DNA of 64,000 bases from Allosphingosinicella deserti (GTDB lineage: Bacteria > Pseudomonadota > Alphaproteobacteria > Sphingomonadales > Sphingomonadaceae): positions 185,967-249,966 of the forward strand of contig NZ_PXYI01000008.1 in the NCBI RefSeq assembly GCF_003012735.1. Reading direction: 5' to 3'. Shown here one piece after another: positions 32,276 through 41,376 of this stretch. How positions within the stretch are numbered: position 1 is the first letter of the stretch; every line of letters begins with the position of its first letter. The notes under the pieces are model-generated. The model was not told where the DNA came from and did not search any database. It saw nothing but the letters and a program-made list of their open reading frames with translations. The position numbers were made by a program, and so were the translations under genes.

Positions 32276-32307
32276 TTCCGGCCCCGGTCGGCTCCGGCGC
32301 CTGAAGC

Positions 32308-32777
32308 TCAGGCCGCCGGCAGATCCTCCACTTCGAGCAGCAGCCGGTCGAGCCCGTCGGCGGTCCCGCGAATCCGTTCCTCGATGTCGTCATGGCCATC
32401 GAGATAGGCGAGCTGTTCGGTCAGCCTCAGCAGGGTTCGCTGCCGTCGTCGTGGAATTCGGTGGTGACCAACGAGGCGGACAGCGAGCGGCCTCCCGCTT
32501 CCATCGCATAGGCGAAGATGATCCGGGCATCGGGGACGATCTCGAGGAACACCTTCTCGATCTGCTGAACTGCACCGCCCGGCAGGATGGCACGGTGGAT
32601 CTCGCGCCCGCCGGGACGAAAATCCATGCTGTAATCGGTCGTGCCGCCATCCGCATGGCAATCGGACCAGCGCTTCTTGGCGACCGGATCGGACCAGGCG
32701 CGGAACACGCGGGCGCGCGATGCGGTGAACCGCCGCTCGAGGACGAAGCTGCCATGGGTTGCCGAGCGCTCGATCAT
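32308..32777 (-). pseudogene. SRPBCC (AHSA1-like) protein, frameshifted
   Basis: Starts at ATG 32777, overlapping the ArsR-type gene by four bases. The first frame reads a normal AHSA1/Bet v1-like domain (VLERRFTASRARVFRAW, then VTTEFHDDGS) and then hits a stop. The next frame continues with the missing end, TLLRLTEQLAYLDGHDD to the stop at 32308. The break falls at 32436-32440, and one extra G (minus strand) would restore it. Regulator-SRPBCC pairs of this kind are common. It may be a recent mutation or a sequencing error. Confidence 0.8.
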
Positions 32778-33109
32778 TGCTCTTCTCCGTCGAGATAATC
32801 GGCGAGCCGATCGAACTCGCGCGTCCAGTGGGCCTTGCGGGCCGAGATCCACGCCTCGAGCGCGGCGAAGGCATCGGGCGTGATGCGGTATGTGCGGACC
32901 CGGCCGGACTTGTCCGATCGGACGATCCCGCCGGCCTCCAGCACCGCGAGGTGCTTGAGCGCGGACGGAAGGGCAATGCCGAGCGGGCGGGCAAGATCGG
33001 AGACCGAGGCCGGGCCGCGGCTCAATTGATCGATCATCGCGCGGCGGCTGCCGTCGGCAAGCGCGACGAACATCCGGTCGAGCGGGGCCTCGTGCCCAGC
33101 TTCAGGCAT
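32774..33109 (-). CDS. ArsR-family transcriptional regulator
   Basis: A 111-residue winged-helix repressor: DRMFVALADGSRRAMIDQL opens the domain, SVSDLARPLGIALPSALKHL is the recognition helix, and VRTYRITPDAF follows the wing. The cysteine pairs used by metal-sensing ArsR proteins are absent, so it is of the non-metal type usually paired with SRPBCC proteins. It overlaps the GST gene by 8 bases and the SRPBCC gene by 4, so the three form one operon. It probably regulates its own operon from the palindrome at 33781. Confidence 0.92.
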   Translation of the reverse strand: MPEAGHEAPLDRMFVALADGSRRAMIDQLSRGPASVSDLARPLGIALPSALKHLAVLEAGGIVRSDKSGRVRTYRITPDAFAALEAWISARKAHWTREFDRLADYLDGEEQ

Positions 33110-33782
33110 CGTCGGCGAGGAAGCGCGCCGGGATCGAACCGGACAGGGGGAAATATTGGAACCAGGGTTGCGCCTCGCCGATCACGCGCCGCACCGACGG
33201 GCGGGCCATCAACCGCTCGAAATAGCCGGACAATGCCGCATGCCCGGCGGGAAGGGGCTGGACGATGGCGGCGTAGAACAAGGCCGGTGCCGCCGCACAG
33301 TCGGCAATGGTGAAGTCCGCTCCCGCGATCCACGGGCCGCTGCCGAGCCGCTGCTCGATCAGAGCGTAGGCGGACGTGAGATCCGCGCGGGCCTCCTCCT
33401 GGGTGCGCAGGTGGCGCTCCGCCTCCGGACGAAGCAGCTCTGCGATGAAGCGCTGCATCGGAGTCATGACGTAGAGATCGAACAGACGATCCCATAGGCG
33501 CGCATGCAGGCGCAGATCGTCGTCTTCGGGCAGCAGCGGACCGGTGCCGGAATAGCGCGTGTGAAGATGCTCGATGATGATCGAGGTCTCGGGATAGACG
33601 GTGCCGTCATCCTCCAGCAGCGGGATCTTCGCCGTCGGCCACAAGGCTTCGAATGCCTGTCGCGCGTCGGGATCGCCGAGATTGACCATCCGGGCCTCGA
33701 ACGGCGTGCCTTGCTCGTACAAGGCGATCAGCACCTTCCAGCAGCAGGAGGAGAGCGGGTGCGAGTAGAGCGTCAGCGCCAT
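33102..33782 (-). CDS. Glutathione S-transferase family protein
   Basis: A 226-residue cytosolic GST: thioredoxin-like N-domain with LYSHPLSSCCWKVLIAL (serine/cysteine region at the GSH thiol site), the cis-proline segment AKIPLLEDDG, PETSIIIEHL binding glutathione, then an all-helical C-domain with GADFTIADCAAAP (N-capping box). First gene of the GST-arsR-SRPBCC operon; AAGGAT lies 5 bases before ATG 33782. Likely role is conjugation or reduction of an electrophile, substrate unknown. Confidence 0.93.
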   Translation of the reverse strand: MALTLYSHPLSSCCWKVLIALYEQGTPFEARMVNLGDPDARQAFEALWPTAKIPLLEDDGTVYPETSIIIEHLHTRYSGTGPLLPEDDDLRLHARLWDRLFDLYVMTPMQRFIAELLRPEAERHLRTQEEARADLTSAYALIEQRLGSGPWIAGADFTIADCAAAPALFYAAIVQPLPAGHAALSGYFERLMARPSVRRVIGEAQPWFQYFPLSGSIPARFLADDA

Positions 33783-33820
33783 CGGATATCCTTAGTTTCC
33801 GTGGTGACTAAGTGTCCGAT
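33781..33820. promoter_or_regulatory. Imperfect palindrome at the GST operon start
   Basis: ATCGGA at 33781-33786 pairs with TCCGAT at 33815-33820, and CTTAGT at 33791-33796 with ACTAAG at 33807-33812, all around one centre apart from two unpaired bases. It covers the GST start codon and leader, a natural operator for the ArsR-type regulator encoded in the operon. Confidence 0.5.
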
Positions 33821-33916
33821 CGCGCGCGGCGAGGCAAGCAAAACTTTCCAGATCAGCTAAGTGTTGCGTTTACGCCTGTTTCTCCCGAGAGACGCTATGC
33901 CCTAGGGCGGCGCTGG

Positions 33917-34663
33917 TCAGCCGTCGGAAAAGCCTTGCGCGGTCAGCCGCATTGCGCGGAAATCACGGTTCATCGCCCGTTGGTAATGCGCGGCCACGCG
34001 GGCGACGAATTGCGTGCCATTGCCCTCGCGCTTGGCATTTTCAGCACTGCCGCCGAGCAGCGCCGCGATGATCTTGAGCTCCTCGGCGAACCTCGCGCGG
34101 GTGGTTGGATCGCGTAGAGCCGCGTTGCCGGCCATCTGCCCAGCGACCTGCCGGCGCACCGCGCGCAAGGCGGTTGGATCGGCATCGGTCCCGCGAACGA
34201 TCTCCCAGCCCACGATCAGATAGACCGTCAGCACATCGGCTGCGTCGTCGGCTGCAAGACCATTGGCGCGCATCGTGTTCGCGAACGACTGGTGGAAGGC
34301 CGCGCTGCTGAGCTCCGTCTCGACGGCCCTGGCGGCTTCGGGACCCATGCTCCTCACCCTGTCGACGAACTCGGATATCACCTGCTTGCGCAGCGCGGGA
34401 CTCGCCTCGAACGGAAAGCGCGCATCCGACAGGGTTTCGGACGGAATCCCGGCAGCGCGTCGTCCCGTCGATTGCGAGCGCCGGTCGGTGCTCGAGCGCG
34501 CCGTCCCGCGCAATGCATTCCGGTTGATCACGGAACTCGTCAGCGCCCGGCTCTGCACGCTCATGTCCATCGGCGACGTGCCTGGAATGAACTGAGCCTC
34601 GGCCGCCGGCGCCAGGACAAGCACGGTCAGGGCGATAAACACCATCGGGCTTCGGATCGTCAT
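33917..34663 (-). CDS. DUF6683-like exported protein
   Basis: A 248-residue protein starting at ATG 34663, which follows AGGAG; the frame is open further upstream but without a ribosome site. A signal peptide (VFIALTVLVLAPAAEAQ) is followed by an Arg/Ser-rich linker and a helical domain with GWEIVRGTDADP and a DPTTRARFAEELK segment. The pattern resembles DUF6683, a family without known function. No linked genes. Confidence 0.7.
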   Translation of the reverse strand: MTIRSPMVFIALTVLVLAPAAEAQFIPGTSPMDMSVQSRALTSSVINRNALRGTARSSTDRRSQSTGRRAAGIPSETLSDARFPFEASPALRKQVISEFVDRVRSMGPEAARAVETELSSAAFHQSFANTMRANGLAADDAADVLTVYLIVGWEIVRGTDADPTALRAVRRQVAGQMAGNAALRDPTTRARFAEELKIIAALLGGSAENAKREGNGTQFVARVAAHYQRAMNRDFRAMRLTAQGFSDG

Positions 34664-34906
34664 CACGTCACTCCTGCAAGCAGGTACGATGAACGGGTCG
34701 GTGATCCGAATAGAACTACAGTCCGGCCACCGCTGCAAGCGGGCACTGCGGGACGTGTCCGTCGTGGATCACATCGCATCCACGACTTCGTGGACGGCGT
34801 AAGGGGTGGCTCTTCCTTTCGTCTTCCCCGCACGACGGTCCCACCAGCAGGTCGTCGCCGGGTGAATACAGATCCGCTACGTCACAATCATGCGCCCCAA
34901 AGAAGG
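34664..34906. other. Intergenic stretch, no gene recognised
   Basis: With the argG terminator, about 310 bases lie between the DUF6683-like start and argG. Nothing coding is supported. The DUF6683 promoter should lie at the left end. Confidence 0.4.
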
Positions 34907-34937
34907 TCGGCCCGGCGGTGGAGAGCCGCCGGGCCGA
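34907..34937 (-). terminator. Terminator of the arginine cluster
   Basis: TCGGCCCGGCGG (34907-34918) pairs perfectly with CCGCCGGGCCGA (34926-34937). On the minus strand it is followed by CTTCTTT, 39 bases after the argG stop. Confidence 0.85.
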
Positions 34938-34976
34938 TCGAAAGGCCTCCCTGCCGAGAGCGCGCGTACGGACGCG

Positions 34977-36203
<1,227 letters not shown>

Positions 36204-36282
36204 GACATGTCCTGTCTTCTCTGTCCGCCTCGTGACGGGCGGGTTGGTTGGTGCGTTCGTGGCGGCTTTGGTCCGCCGGTTG

Positions 36283-36756
36283 TCAGCTGCGCTGTGCCTC
36301 GCCAAGTGCACGGAAGCGCTTTTCCATCTCGGCAGGATCACTGCCGTCGCGCAGCGCGACGAAGAGTGTATCGTCGCCGCAGATCGTCCCCGCCACCTCC
36401 GGCAGCTTCGCCTGATCGAGCGCAAGACCGACCAGGTGCGCCGATCCCGGCGGGGTCTTGAGGACGAGGAGGTTGCCGGCCCTCTCGACCGACTGCACCC
36501 ACTCCGAGACGATCTTGCGCAGGCGCGAGGCTGCCCAGTCGCTGTCCGAAAGCTGATCGGGCAGCGCATAGGTCATGACGCCGCCGCGCTTCACCTTGAC
36601 GGCGCCCATGCGATCGAGATCGCGGGAGACGGTCGCCTGGGTCACGGCGAAGCCGTGTTCACGCAGCCGCCCGGTCACGTCCTCCTGGCTGGCGAGCGGC
36701 TCGGCCCGGATCAGTTCGGCGATGGCCTTCTGGCGCTTGGCGCGTGCGTCGGTCAT
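36283..36756 (-). CDS. argR: Arginine repressor
   Basis: ArgR is the hexameric arginine-sensing repressor. The 157-residue protein has the DNA-binding domain with [18 protein letters not shown] (residues about 40-57) and the C-terminal oligomerisation/arginine-binding domain with [15 protein letters not shown] and [17 protein letters not shown]; the GDD aspartates contact arginine. The start ATG 36756 lies 12 bases past the argF stop. ArgR is unusual in alphaproteobacteria. An ARG-box-like palindrome in front of argC is its likely target, which would make the cluster self-regulated. Confidence 0.95.
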   Translation of the reverse strand: MTDARAKRQKAIAELIRAEPLASQEDVTGRLREHGFAVTQATVSRDLDRMGAVKVKRGGVMTYALPDQLSDSDWAASRLRKIVSEWVQSVERAGNLLVLKTPPGSAHLVGLALDQAKLPEVAGTICGDDTLFVALRDGSDPAEMEKRFRALGEAQRS

Positions 36757-36767
36757 CGCGATCCCGT

Positions 36768-37631
36768 TCAGCCCTCGAGCATCCATGCGAGCGCGCCGCG
36801 TGCGGTGTGCATGCGGTTCTCGGCCTGGCGCCACACGGCGCTCTTCCCGCACTCCATCACCGCGTCGGTGACTTCCTCGCCGCGGCGCGCCGGCAGGCAA
36901 TGAAGGAACCAGGCTTCGGGGCAGCGGCCGATCAGCGCCTCGTCGACCTGATAGGGTGCGAAGGCCTTGAGCCGGGTCTCGGTCTCGTCGTCCTGACCCA
37001 TCGACACCCAGACGTCGGTGTAGACGATCTCAGCACCCTCCACCGCTTCGGCCGGATCGACCACCTGACGGACATTGTCGAGCGTGTCGGGCAGGCCATA
37101 GCCTTCGGGCGATGCGACGACGAGTTCGGCTCCGACCAGCGAGGCGGCCTCGGCGAGCGAGCGGCAGACATTGTTGTCGCCGTCGCCGACATAAGCGAGC
37201 TTCGCGCCTTCGAGCTTGCCGGTCAGCTGCCTGACGGTGAGCAGATCGGCCAGGGCCTGGAGCGGGTGCGACTTGTCCGAGAGCATGTTGAGCACGGGCC
37301 GCTCGGTCGCCGCCGCCATGCGCAGCAGATCCTCATGGTCCATCACCCGCGCGGCGATGATCTGGTGATAGCAGGCAAGCGTGCGGGCGACATCCTCGGC
37401 GCTTTCGCGCGTGCCGAGCCCGACTTCGTCCTTTTGGATGTAGACCGGGTGGCCGCCAAGCTGGACGACCGCCATCTCCATCGAATTGCGGGTGCGGGCG
37501 CTCGGCTTCTGGAAGACGAGTGCGACGCCCTTGCCGGCGAGCGGCGTGCCGAGATCGGTGCGTTCGGCCAGGGCGAGCACCTCGAGCAGCCCGTCGCGGC
37601 CGAGCTCGGCAATGGTCAGAAGGTCCCTCAC
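36768..37631 (-). CDS. argF: Ornithine carbamoyltransferase
   Basis: ArgF makes citrulline from ornithine and carbamoyl phosphate. The 287-residue protein is short for the family (305-330). The carbamoyl-phosphate motif, usually S-T-R-T-R, reads SARTR here. HPLQALADL and HCLPARRGEEVTD give the remaining signature residues, and WVSMGQDDE supplies the ornithine-binding S-M-G. The start is GTG 37631, whose first bases overlap the argB stop (GTGA). The style of GDGDNNVCRSL and of the C-terminus resembles actinobacterial ArgF. Confidence 0.95.
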   Translation of the reverse strand: MRDLLTIAELGRDGLLEVLALAERTDLGTPLAGKGVALVFQKPSARTRNSMEMAVVQLGGHPVYIQKDEVGLGTRESAEDVARTLACYHQIIAARVMDHEDLLRMAAATERPVLNMLSDKSHPLQALADLLTVRQLTGKLEGAKLAYVGDGDNNVCRSLAEAASLVGAELVVASPEGYGLPDTLDNVRQVVDPAEAVEGAEIVYTDVWVSMGQDDETETRLKAFAPYQVDEALIGRCPEAWFLHCLPARRGEEVTDAVMECGKSAVWRQAENRMHTARGALAWMLEG

Positions 37632-38497
37632 CAGCTTTTCTCCCGGCTGACCATCGTACCGATGCCTTCGTCGGTGAGCAGTTCGACGAGCAGGGCGTGG
37701 GGTTCACGGCCGTCGATGATGTGGGCGGTGCCGACTCCGGCATCGACCGCGTCGGCGCAGGCCTGCAGTTTCGGGATCATGCCGCGGCTGACGCTGCTGT
37801 GGCCCATGCGCTCGCGCAGTTCGGCCGAGGTCAGTCGCGGGACCAGCGAGCTTTCGTCGTTGACGTCCTCGAGCAGCCCGGGGGCGGCGGTGAGATAAAC
37901 GATCTTCTCCGCTGCCATCGCAACCGCGATGGCGCGTGCCGCCTCGTCCGCGTTGATATTGTAGGGCTGGCCGTTGACGTCGGCCCCGATCGTCGAGACG
38001 ACCGGAACCAAGCCCTCGTCGAGCAGGCGGTGAAGCACCGAGGCGCGCACCAGATCGACGTCGCCGACGAAGCCGAGCGAGGATTCGCGGGCGACGACTT
38101 GGAGCAGGCCGCCATCCTCGCCCGAGACTCCGACCGCGACCGGATCGTCGAGCGACTCGCGGTTGATCGTGCCGACCAGGTCGCGATTGATCTTCCCGAC
38201 CAGGACCATGCGGACGATCTCCAGCGTCTCCTCGTCGGTGACGCGGAGCCCGTCGCGGAATTCCGGCTCCTTCCCGACGCGGCGCATCATCGCGTCGACC
38301 TGCGGGCCGCCGCCATGGACGAGCACGCAGCGCACGCCGACGCTGCGCAGCAGCAGCACGTCCTGCGCGAGGGCGCGATCGAGTTCGGCATCGATCGCGG
38401 CGCCGCCAAGCTTCACCACGACGGATTTGCCGTAGTAACGCTGGATGTAGGGCAGCGCCTGAACGAGGACGCTGGCAGTGTGATTGGCCGTGGTCAT
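37628..38497 (-). CDS. argB: Acetylglutamate kinase
   Basis: ArgB phosphorylates N-acetylglutamate. The 289-residue amino-acid-kinase-fold protein has VVVKLGGAAI near residue 28, VLVHGGGPQVDAMM for the substrate, NINADEAARAIAVAMAAEK for ATP, and a final GMIPKLQACADAV. An arginine-inhibited type is likely, because an N-terminal helix (SVLVQALPYIQRYYGK) of the kind found in inhibited enzymes is present. It overlaps argJ by four bases. Confidence 0.97.
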   Translation of the reverse strand: MTTANHTASVLVQALPYIQRYYGKSVVVKLGGAAIDAELDRALAQDVLLLRSVGVRCVLVHGGGPQVDAMMRRVGKEPEFRDGLRVTDEETLEIVRMVLVGKINRDLVGTINRESLDDPVAVGVSGEDGGLLQVVARESSLGFVGDVDLVRASVLHRLLDEGLVPVVSTIGADVNGQPYNINADEAARAIAVAMAAEKIVYLTAAPGLLEDVNDESSLVPRLTSAELRERMGHSSVSRGMIPKLQACADAVDAGVGTAHIIDGREPHALLVELLTDEGIGTMVSREKSW

Positions 38498-39654
38498 GAG
38501 GTCTTGCTGTTCTCTTTGATGTAGCCGGGGCCGAGATCGATACCGATCACTTGGGCTTCGCCGCTGCCGAGGCCGAGCGCGACCTCGATCTCGATCCGCT
38601 CGTTCTTCATGTGCGCGGCGACCGCGTCGGCATCATGCTCGAAATTGGTGCCGGCGCGCGACACGACGATGCCGCCATAAGCAACCGAGGTCTTCTCCGC
38701 CTCGAAATCGACGCCGGCCGAACCGGCGGCGCCGAGCAGCCGGCCCCAATAGGGATCGCTGCCATACCAGCTGCATTTGACGAGATTGTTCTCGGCGATG
38801 TTCTTGGCCGCGATCCGCGCCTGCTCGTCGGACATCGCACCGGTCACGCGGAGTGCGACCATCTTGGTCATGCCCTCCGCATCCTTGGCCATCTGGTAGG
38901 TCAGATCCTCGCAGACCTTGTGCACCGCGTCGGCGAACTCGGCCATGTCGGGCTTGCCGCGGCGGCCGCTGGCAAGGACGATCACGGTGTCGTTGGTCGA
39001 CGTCGCGCCGTCGACGTTCAAGGTGTTGAAGGTGCGGTCGACCGCGCTTTTCAGGATCGTCTTGAGCTCGGCCGGGTCGACATCGGCGTCGGTGGTCAGG
39101 AATGCCAGCATCGTCGCCATGTTCGGCGCGATCATGCCGCAGCCCTTGGCCATGCCGCCGAGCGTGAAGGTCGATCCGCGGACGACCGATTCCTTCGGGC
39201 AATGATCGGTGGTGAGAATGCCCTTGGCGGCATCCTCGGCGCCGTCCTTCGACAGCTTCTTGGCGAGCTTCGGCGTGCCGGCCAGGATCTTGTCCATCGG
39301 CAGCGGGTTGCCGATGATTCCGGTCGAACAGACCAGCACGTCCGAGGCATCGACGCCGAGCGCTTCGGCCGTGGCCGCGCACATCGCCTCGGCATCGGCG
39401 AGCCCCGCCGGGCCGGTGCCGGCATTGGCATTGCCCGAATTGACGATGATCGCGGCGGCGCGGCCGCCATTGGCCTCGAGCCGGCCGCGGCTGGCGGCCA
39501 CCGGCGGTGCGAAGAACTTGTTCAGGGTGAAAACCGCGGCGGCGACCACCGGCTTGCGATCGTCGGTCGCAACCAGTGCCATGTCGTAGCGCCGGCGCTT
39601 GATCCCGGCATGGCAGCCGGAGGCGACGAACCCTTCTGCGGCGGTGACGCTCAC
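38494..39654 (-). CDS. argJ: Glutamate N-acetyltransferase ArgJ
   Basis: ArgJ moves the acetyl group from acetylornithine to glutamate, making the pathway cyclic. The 386-residue precursor self-cleaves before the threonine of the MATML motif (GMIAPNMATMLAFLTTD), forming alpha and beta chains. AAEGFVASGCHAGIK at the N-terminus is the short opening seen in actinobacterial ArgJ rather than the longer alphaproteobacterial form I remember. Starts at GTG 39654, overlapping the argC stop. Whether it is also an N-acetylglutamate synthase (bifunctional) cannot be told by eye. Confidence 0.96.
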   Translation of the reverse strand: MSVTAAEGFVASGCHAGIKRRRYDMALVATDDRKPVVAAAVFTLNKFFAPPVAASRGRLEANGGRAAAIIVNSGNANAGTGPAGLADAEAMCAATAEALGVDASDVLVCSTGIIGNPLPMDKILAGTPKLAKKLSKDGAEDAAKGILTTDHCPKESVVRGSTFTLGGMAKGCGMIAPNMATMLAFLTTDADVDPAELKTILKSAVDRTFNTLNVDGATSTNDTVIVLASGRRGKPDMAEFADAVHKVCEDLTYQMAKDAEGMTKMVALRVTGAMSDEQARIAAKNIAENNLVKCSWYGSDPYWGRLLGAAGSAGVDFEAEKTSVAYGGIVVSRAGTNFEHDADAVAAHMKNERIEIEVALGLGSGEAQVIGIDLGPGYIKENSKTS

Positions 39655-40652
39655 GGGCAGACCCCCACCCTGGACAGCCCGGCCACTTCGTCAAGGCCGA
39701 GCATCAGATTGGCGCACTGGATCATCTGTCCGGCGGCTCCTTTCACGAGATTGTCGAGCGCTGCGATCGCAAGCACCCGGCCGGTGCGCGCGTCGTAGCG
39801 TGCGGTGAGGTGGACGGCGTTCGAACCGAACGTCCATTTGGTGGACGGCGGCCGTTCAGACACATGGATGAAGGGCTCGTCCGCATAGGCCGCCTTCAAC
39901 GTCGCGAGCGGATCGCAGGGTCCCCTGGCGACGGCATAGCAGGTGGCGAGGATGCCCCTGTTCATCGGCGCGAGGTGCGGCGTGAACAGCAGCCGGCCGC
40001 CGAGCGCCATTTCCATTTCCGCGGTGTGGCGGTGGGTGAGCAGGCCGTAGGCGGTGAAATTCTCGTCGACACTGTTGAAGTGAGTCTCGTCCTTCAGCCC
40101 CTTGCCGGCGCCGCTCACGCCCGACGCGGCGTCGACCACGATCGTGTCGGGATCGACGAGATCGATCAGCGGCCGCAAGGCGAGGATCGCCGATGTCGGG
40201 TAGCAGCCGGCGGCGGCCACCGTCTTCGACGCGGCGATCGCTTCGCGGTGCAGTTCGGGAATGCCGTAGACGAAGCGCGAAAGCAGCTCCGGCGCGGCAT
40301 GCTCTTCCTTGTACCAGGTGCGATAGTCTTCCGCGCTCGACAGCCGGAAGTCGGCGCCGAGATCGACGAACGGGATGTCGCGCGCGATCACGTCGGGGGC
40401 GATGCGCTGCGAATGACCGTGCGGCAGAGCGGCAAACACCAGATCGATACCGTCGAGCAGGTCCGGTGCATAGCGCTCGATCACCAGATCGGGATAAGCG
40501 AGCGCGAGCTGGGGATGGACCGCATCGAGGCGAAGCCCTGCCTGGCTGTCGCCGAACAGGCGCACGGGGTCGAGCTCCGGATGGGAGGCGCAAAGGCGGA
40601 GCAACTCCGCACCGACGAAGCCCGAGGCTCCAAGGATGGCTGTACGAATCAT
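39651..40652 (-). CDS. argC: N-acetyl-gamma-glutamyl-phosphate reductase
   Basis: ArgC reduces acetylglutamyl phosphate to the semialdehyde. From ATG 40652 the protein has 333 residues, beginning at ILGASGFVGAELLRL, the NADP-binding loop. The catalytic cysteine is in AAGCYPTSAILAL. This is the long ArgC type; alphaproteobacteria more often carry the shorter AGTTG type. No ribosome site precedes the ATG and the ARG-box-like operator ends only 10 bases upstream, so translation may be leaderless or nearly so. First gene of the argCJBFR run. Confidence 0.95.
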   Translation of the reverse strand: MIRTAILGASGFVGAELLRLCASHPELDPVRLFGDSQAGLRLDAVHPQLALAYPDLVIERYAPDLLDGIDLVFAALPHGHSQRIAPDVIARDIPFVDLGADFRLSSAEDYRTWYKEEHAAPELLSRFVYGIPELHREAIAASKTVAAAGCYPTSAILALRPLIDLVDPDTIVVDAASGVSGAGKGLKDETHFNSVDENFTAYGLLTHRHTAEMEMALGGRLLFTPHLAPMNRGILATCYAVARGPCDPLATLKAAYADEPFIHVSERPPSTKWTFGSNAVHLTARYDARTGRVLAIAALDNLVKGAAGQMIQCANLMLGLDEVAGLSRVGVCP

Positions 40653-40662
40653 GGGGGTGGCG

Positions 40663-40690
40663 ATATGCAACTTCGTGCATAGTTATGCAA
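40663..40690 (-). promoter_or_regulatory. ARG-box-like operator before argC
   Basis: 40676-40689 is TGCATA-GT-TATGCA, a perfect 6-bp inverted repeat with a 2-base centre. A further half-site, ATATGCAA, lies at 40663-40670. ArgR boxes have the general form TNTGAAT/TTGCATA-type inverted repeats, often in tandem, and this one lies where the argC promoter must be. The encoded ArgR makes it a strong candidate. Confidence 0.7.
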
Positions 40691-40708
40691 GCGTCGGAAT
40701 AGGCGAAT

Positions 40709-41287
40709 TCAGCCGCCGAAGAAGACGTGCTCGACGAGAACCTTGGTCCCGATAAGGAGCAGCGCCAGGCCGCCGATGATCTCGGCCTTCTTGCCGAGCT
40801 TTTGGCCGCCGGCCGCGCCGAGGAACACGCCGGCCGCGCACAGGCCGAGGGTGACCCCGCCGATCACCGCGCAAGCGAGCACGACATGAGTCCCGAGCGA
40901 GGGCAATGTGATGCCGGCTGCCGCGGCATCGATGCTGGTCGCCACCGCAGCGCCGAGCAGGGTCCATCCGGAGAGCGTCCTGCAATCGGATTCGCTCTCG
41001 CTCAACCCTTCCTTCAACGTCTTGAGCCCGAGCGCGCCGAGTAGCCCGAACACCAGCCAATGATCGACATTGCGGATTGCCGAGGCAAAGGCGATCCCGG
41101 TCGCCCAGCCGATCAGCGGCATCAAGGCCTGGGCCGCACCGAAGGCCGCGCCGATCCGGACGGCGCCGCGAAAGCCGGGCCGCGCCACGGCGCCCTGGCA
41201 CAGGGCGACCGCGAACGCATCGGCGGCCAGCGCGCCGGCGAGCGCCAACAGCATCAACCATGTCGTAAACGTCACGCCGAACCCCAC
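40709..41287 (-). CDS. mntP: Manganese efflux pump MntP
   Basis: A 192-residue inner-membrane protein with six helices and the paired MntP signatures: ALAADAFAVALCQG early and GAAVATSIDAAAAGITLP in the second half, whose aspartates lie in the membrane and are essential in the family. MntP exports Mn(II). The start is GTG 41287. No yybP-ykoY riboswitch signature was recognised upstream. It is on the same strand as argC and could be co-transcribed in part, but the ARG-box-like site suggests argC has its own promoter. Confidence 0.9.
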   Translation of the reverse strand: MGFGVTFTTWLMLLALAGALAADAFAVALCQGAVARPGFRGAVRIGAAFGAAQALMPLIGWATGIAFASAIRNVDHWLVFGLLGALGLKTLKEGLSESESDCRTLSGWTLLGAAVATSIDAAAAGITLPSLGTHVVLACAVIGGVTLGLCAAGVFLGAAGGQKLGKKAEIIGGLALLLIGTKVLVEHVFFGG

Positions 41288-41376
41288 CGCCCGAAATCGC
41301 TCGCCGCCTTACCTGGGTCGGATGAACATTTCCATCCTCGGCAGAGCGTCACTGCGGACAGGAAGTGCCGGCGCCG

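Noticed and set aside
41288..41376. yybP-ykoY manganese riboswitch before mntP
   Set aside because: The gap is too short and none of the conserved loop sequences were recognised.
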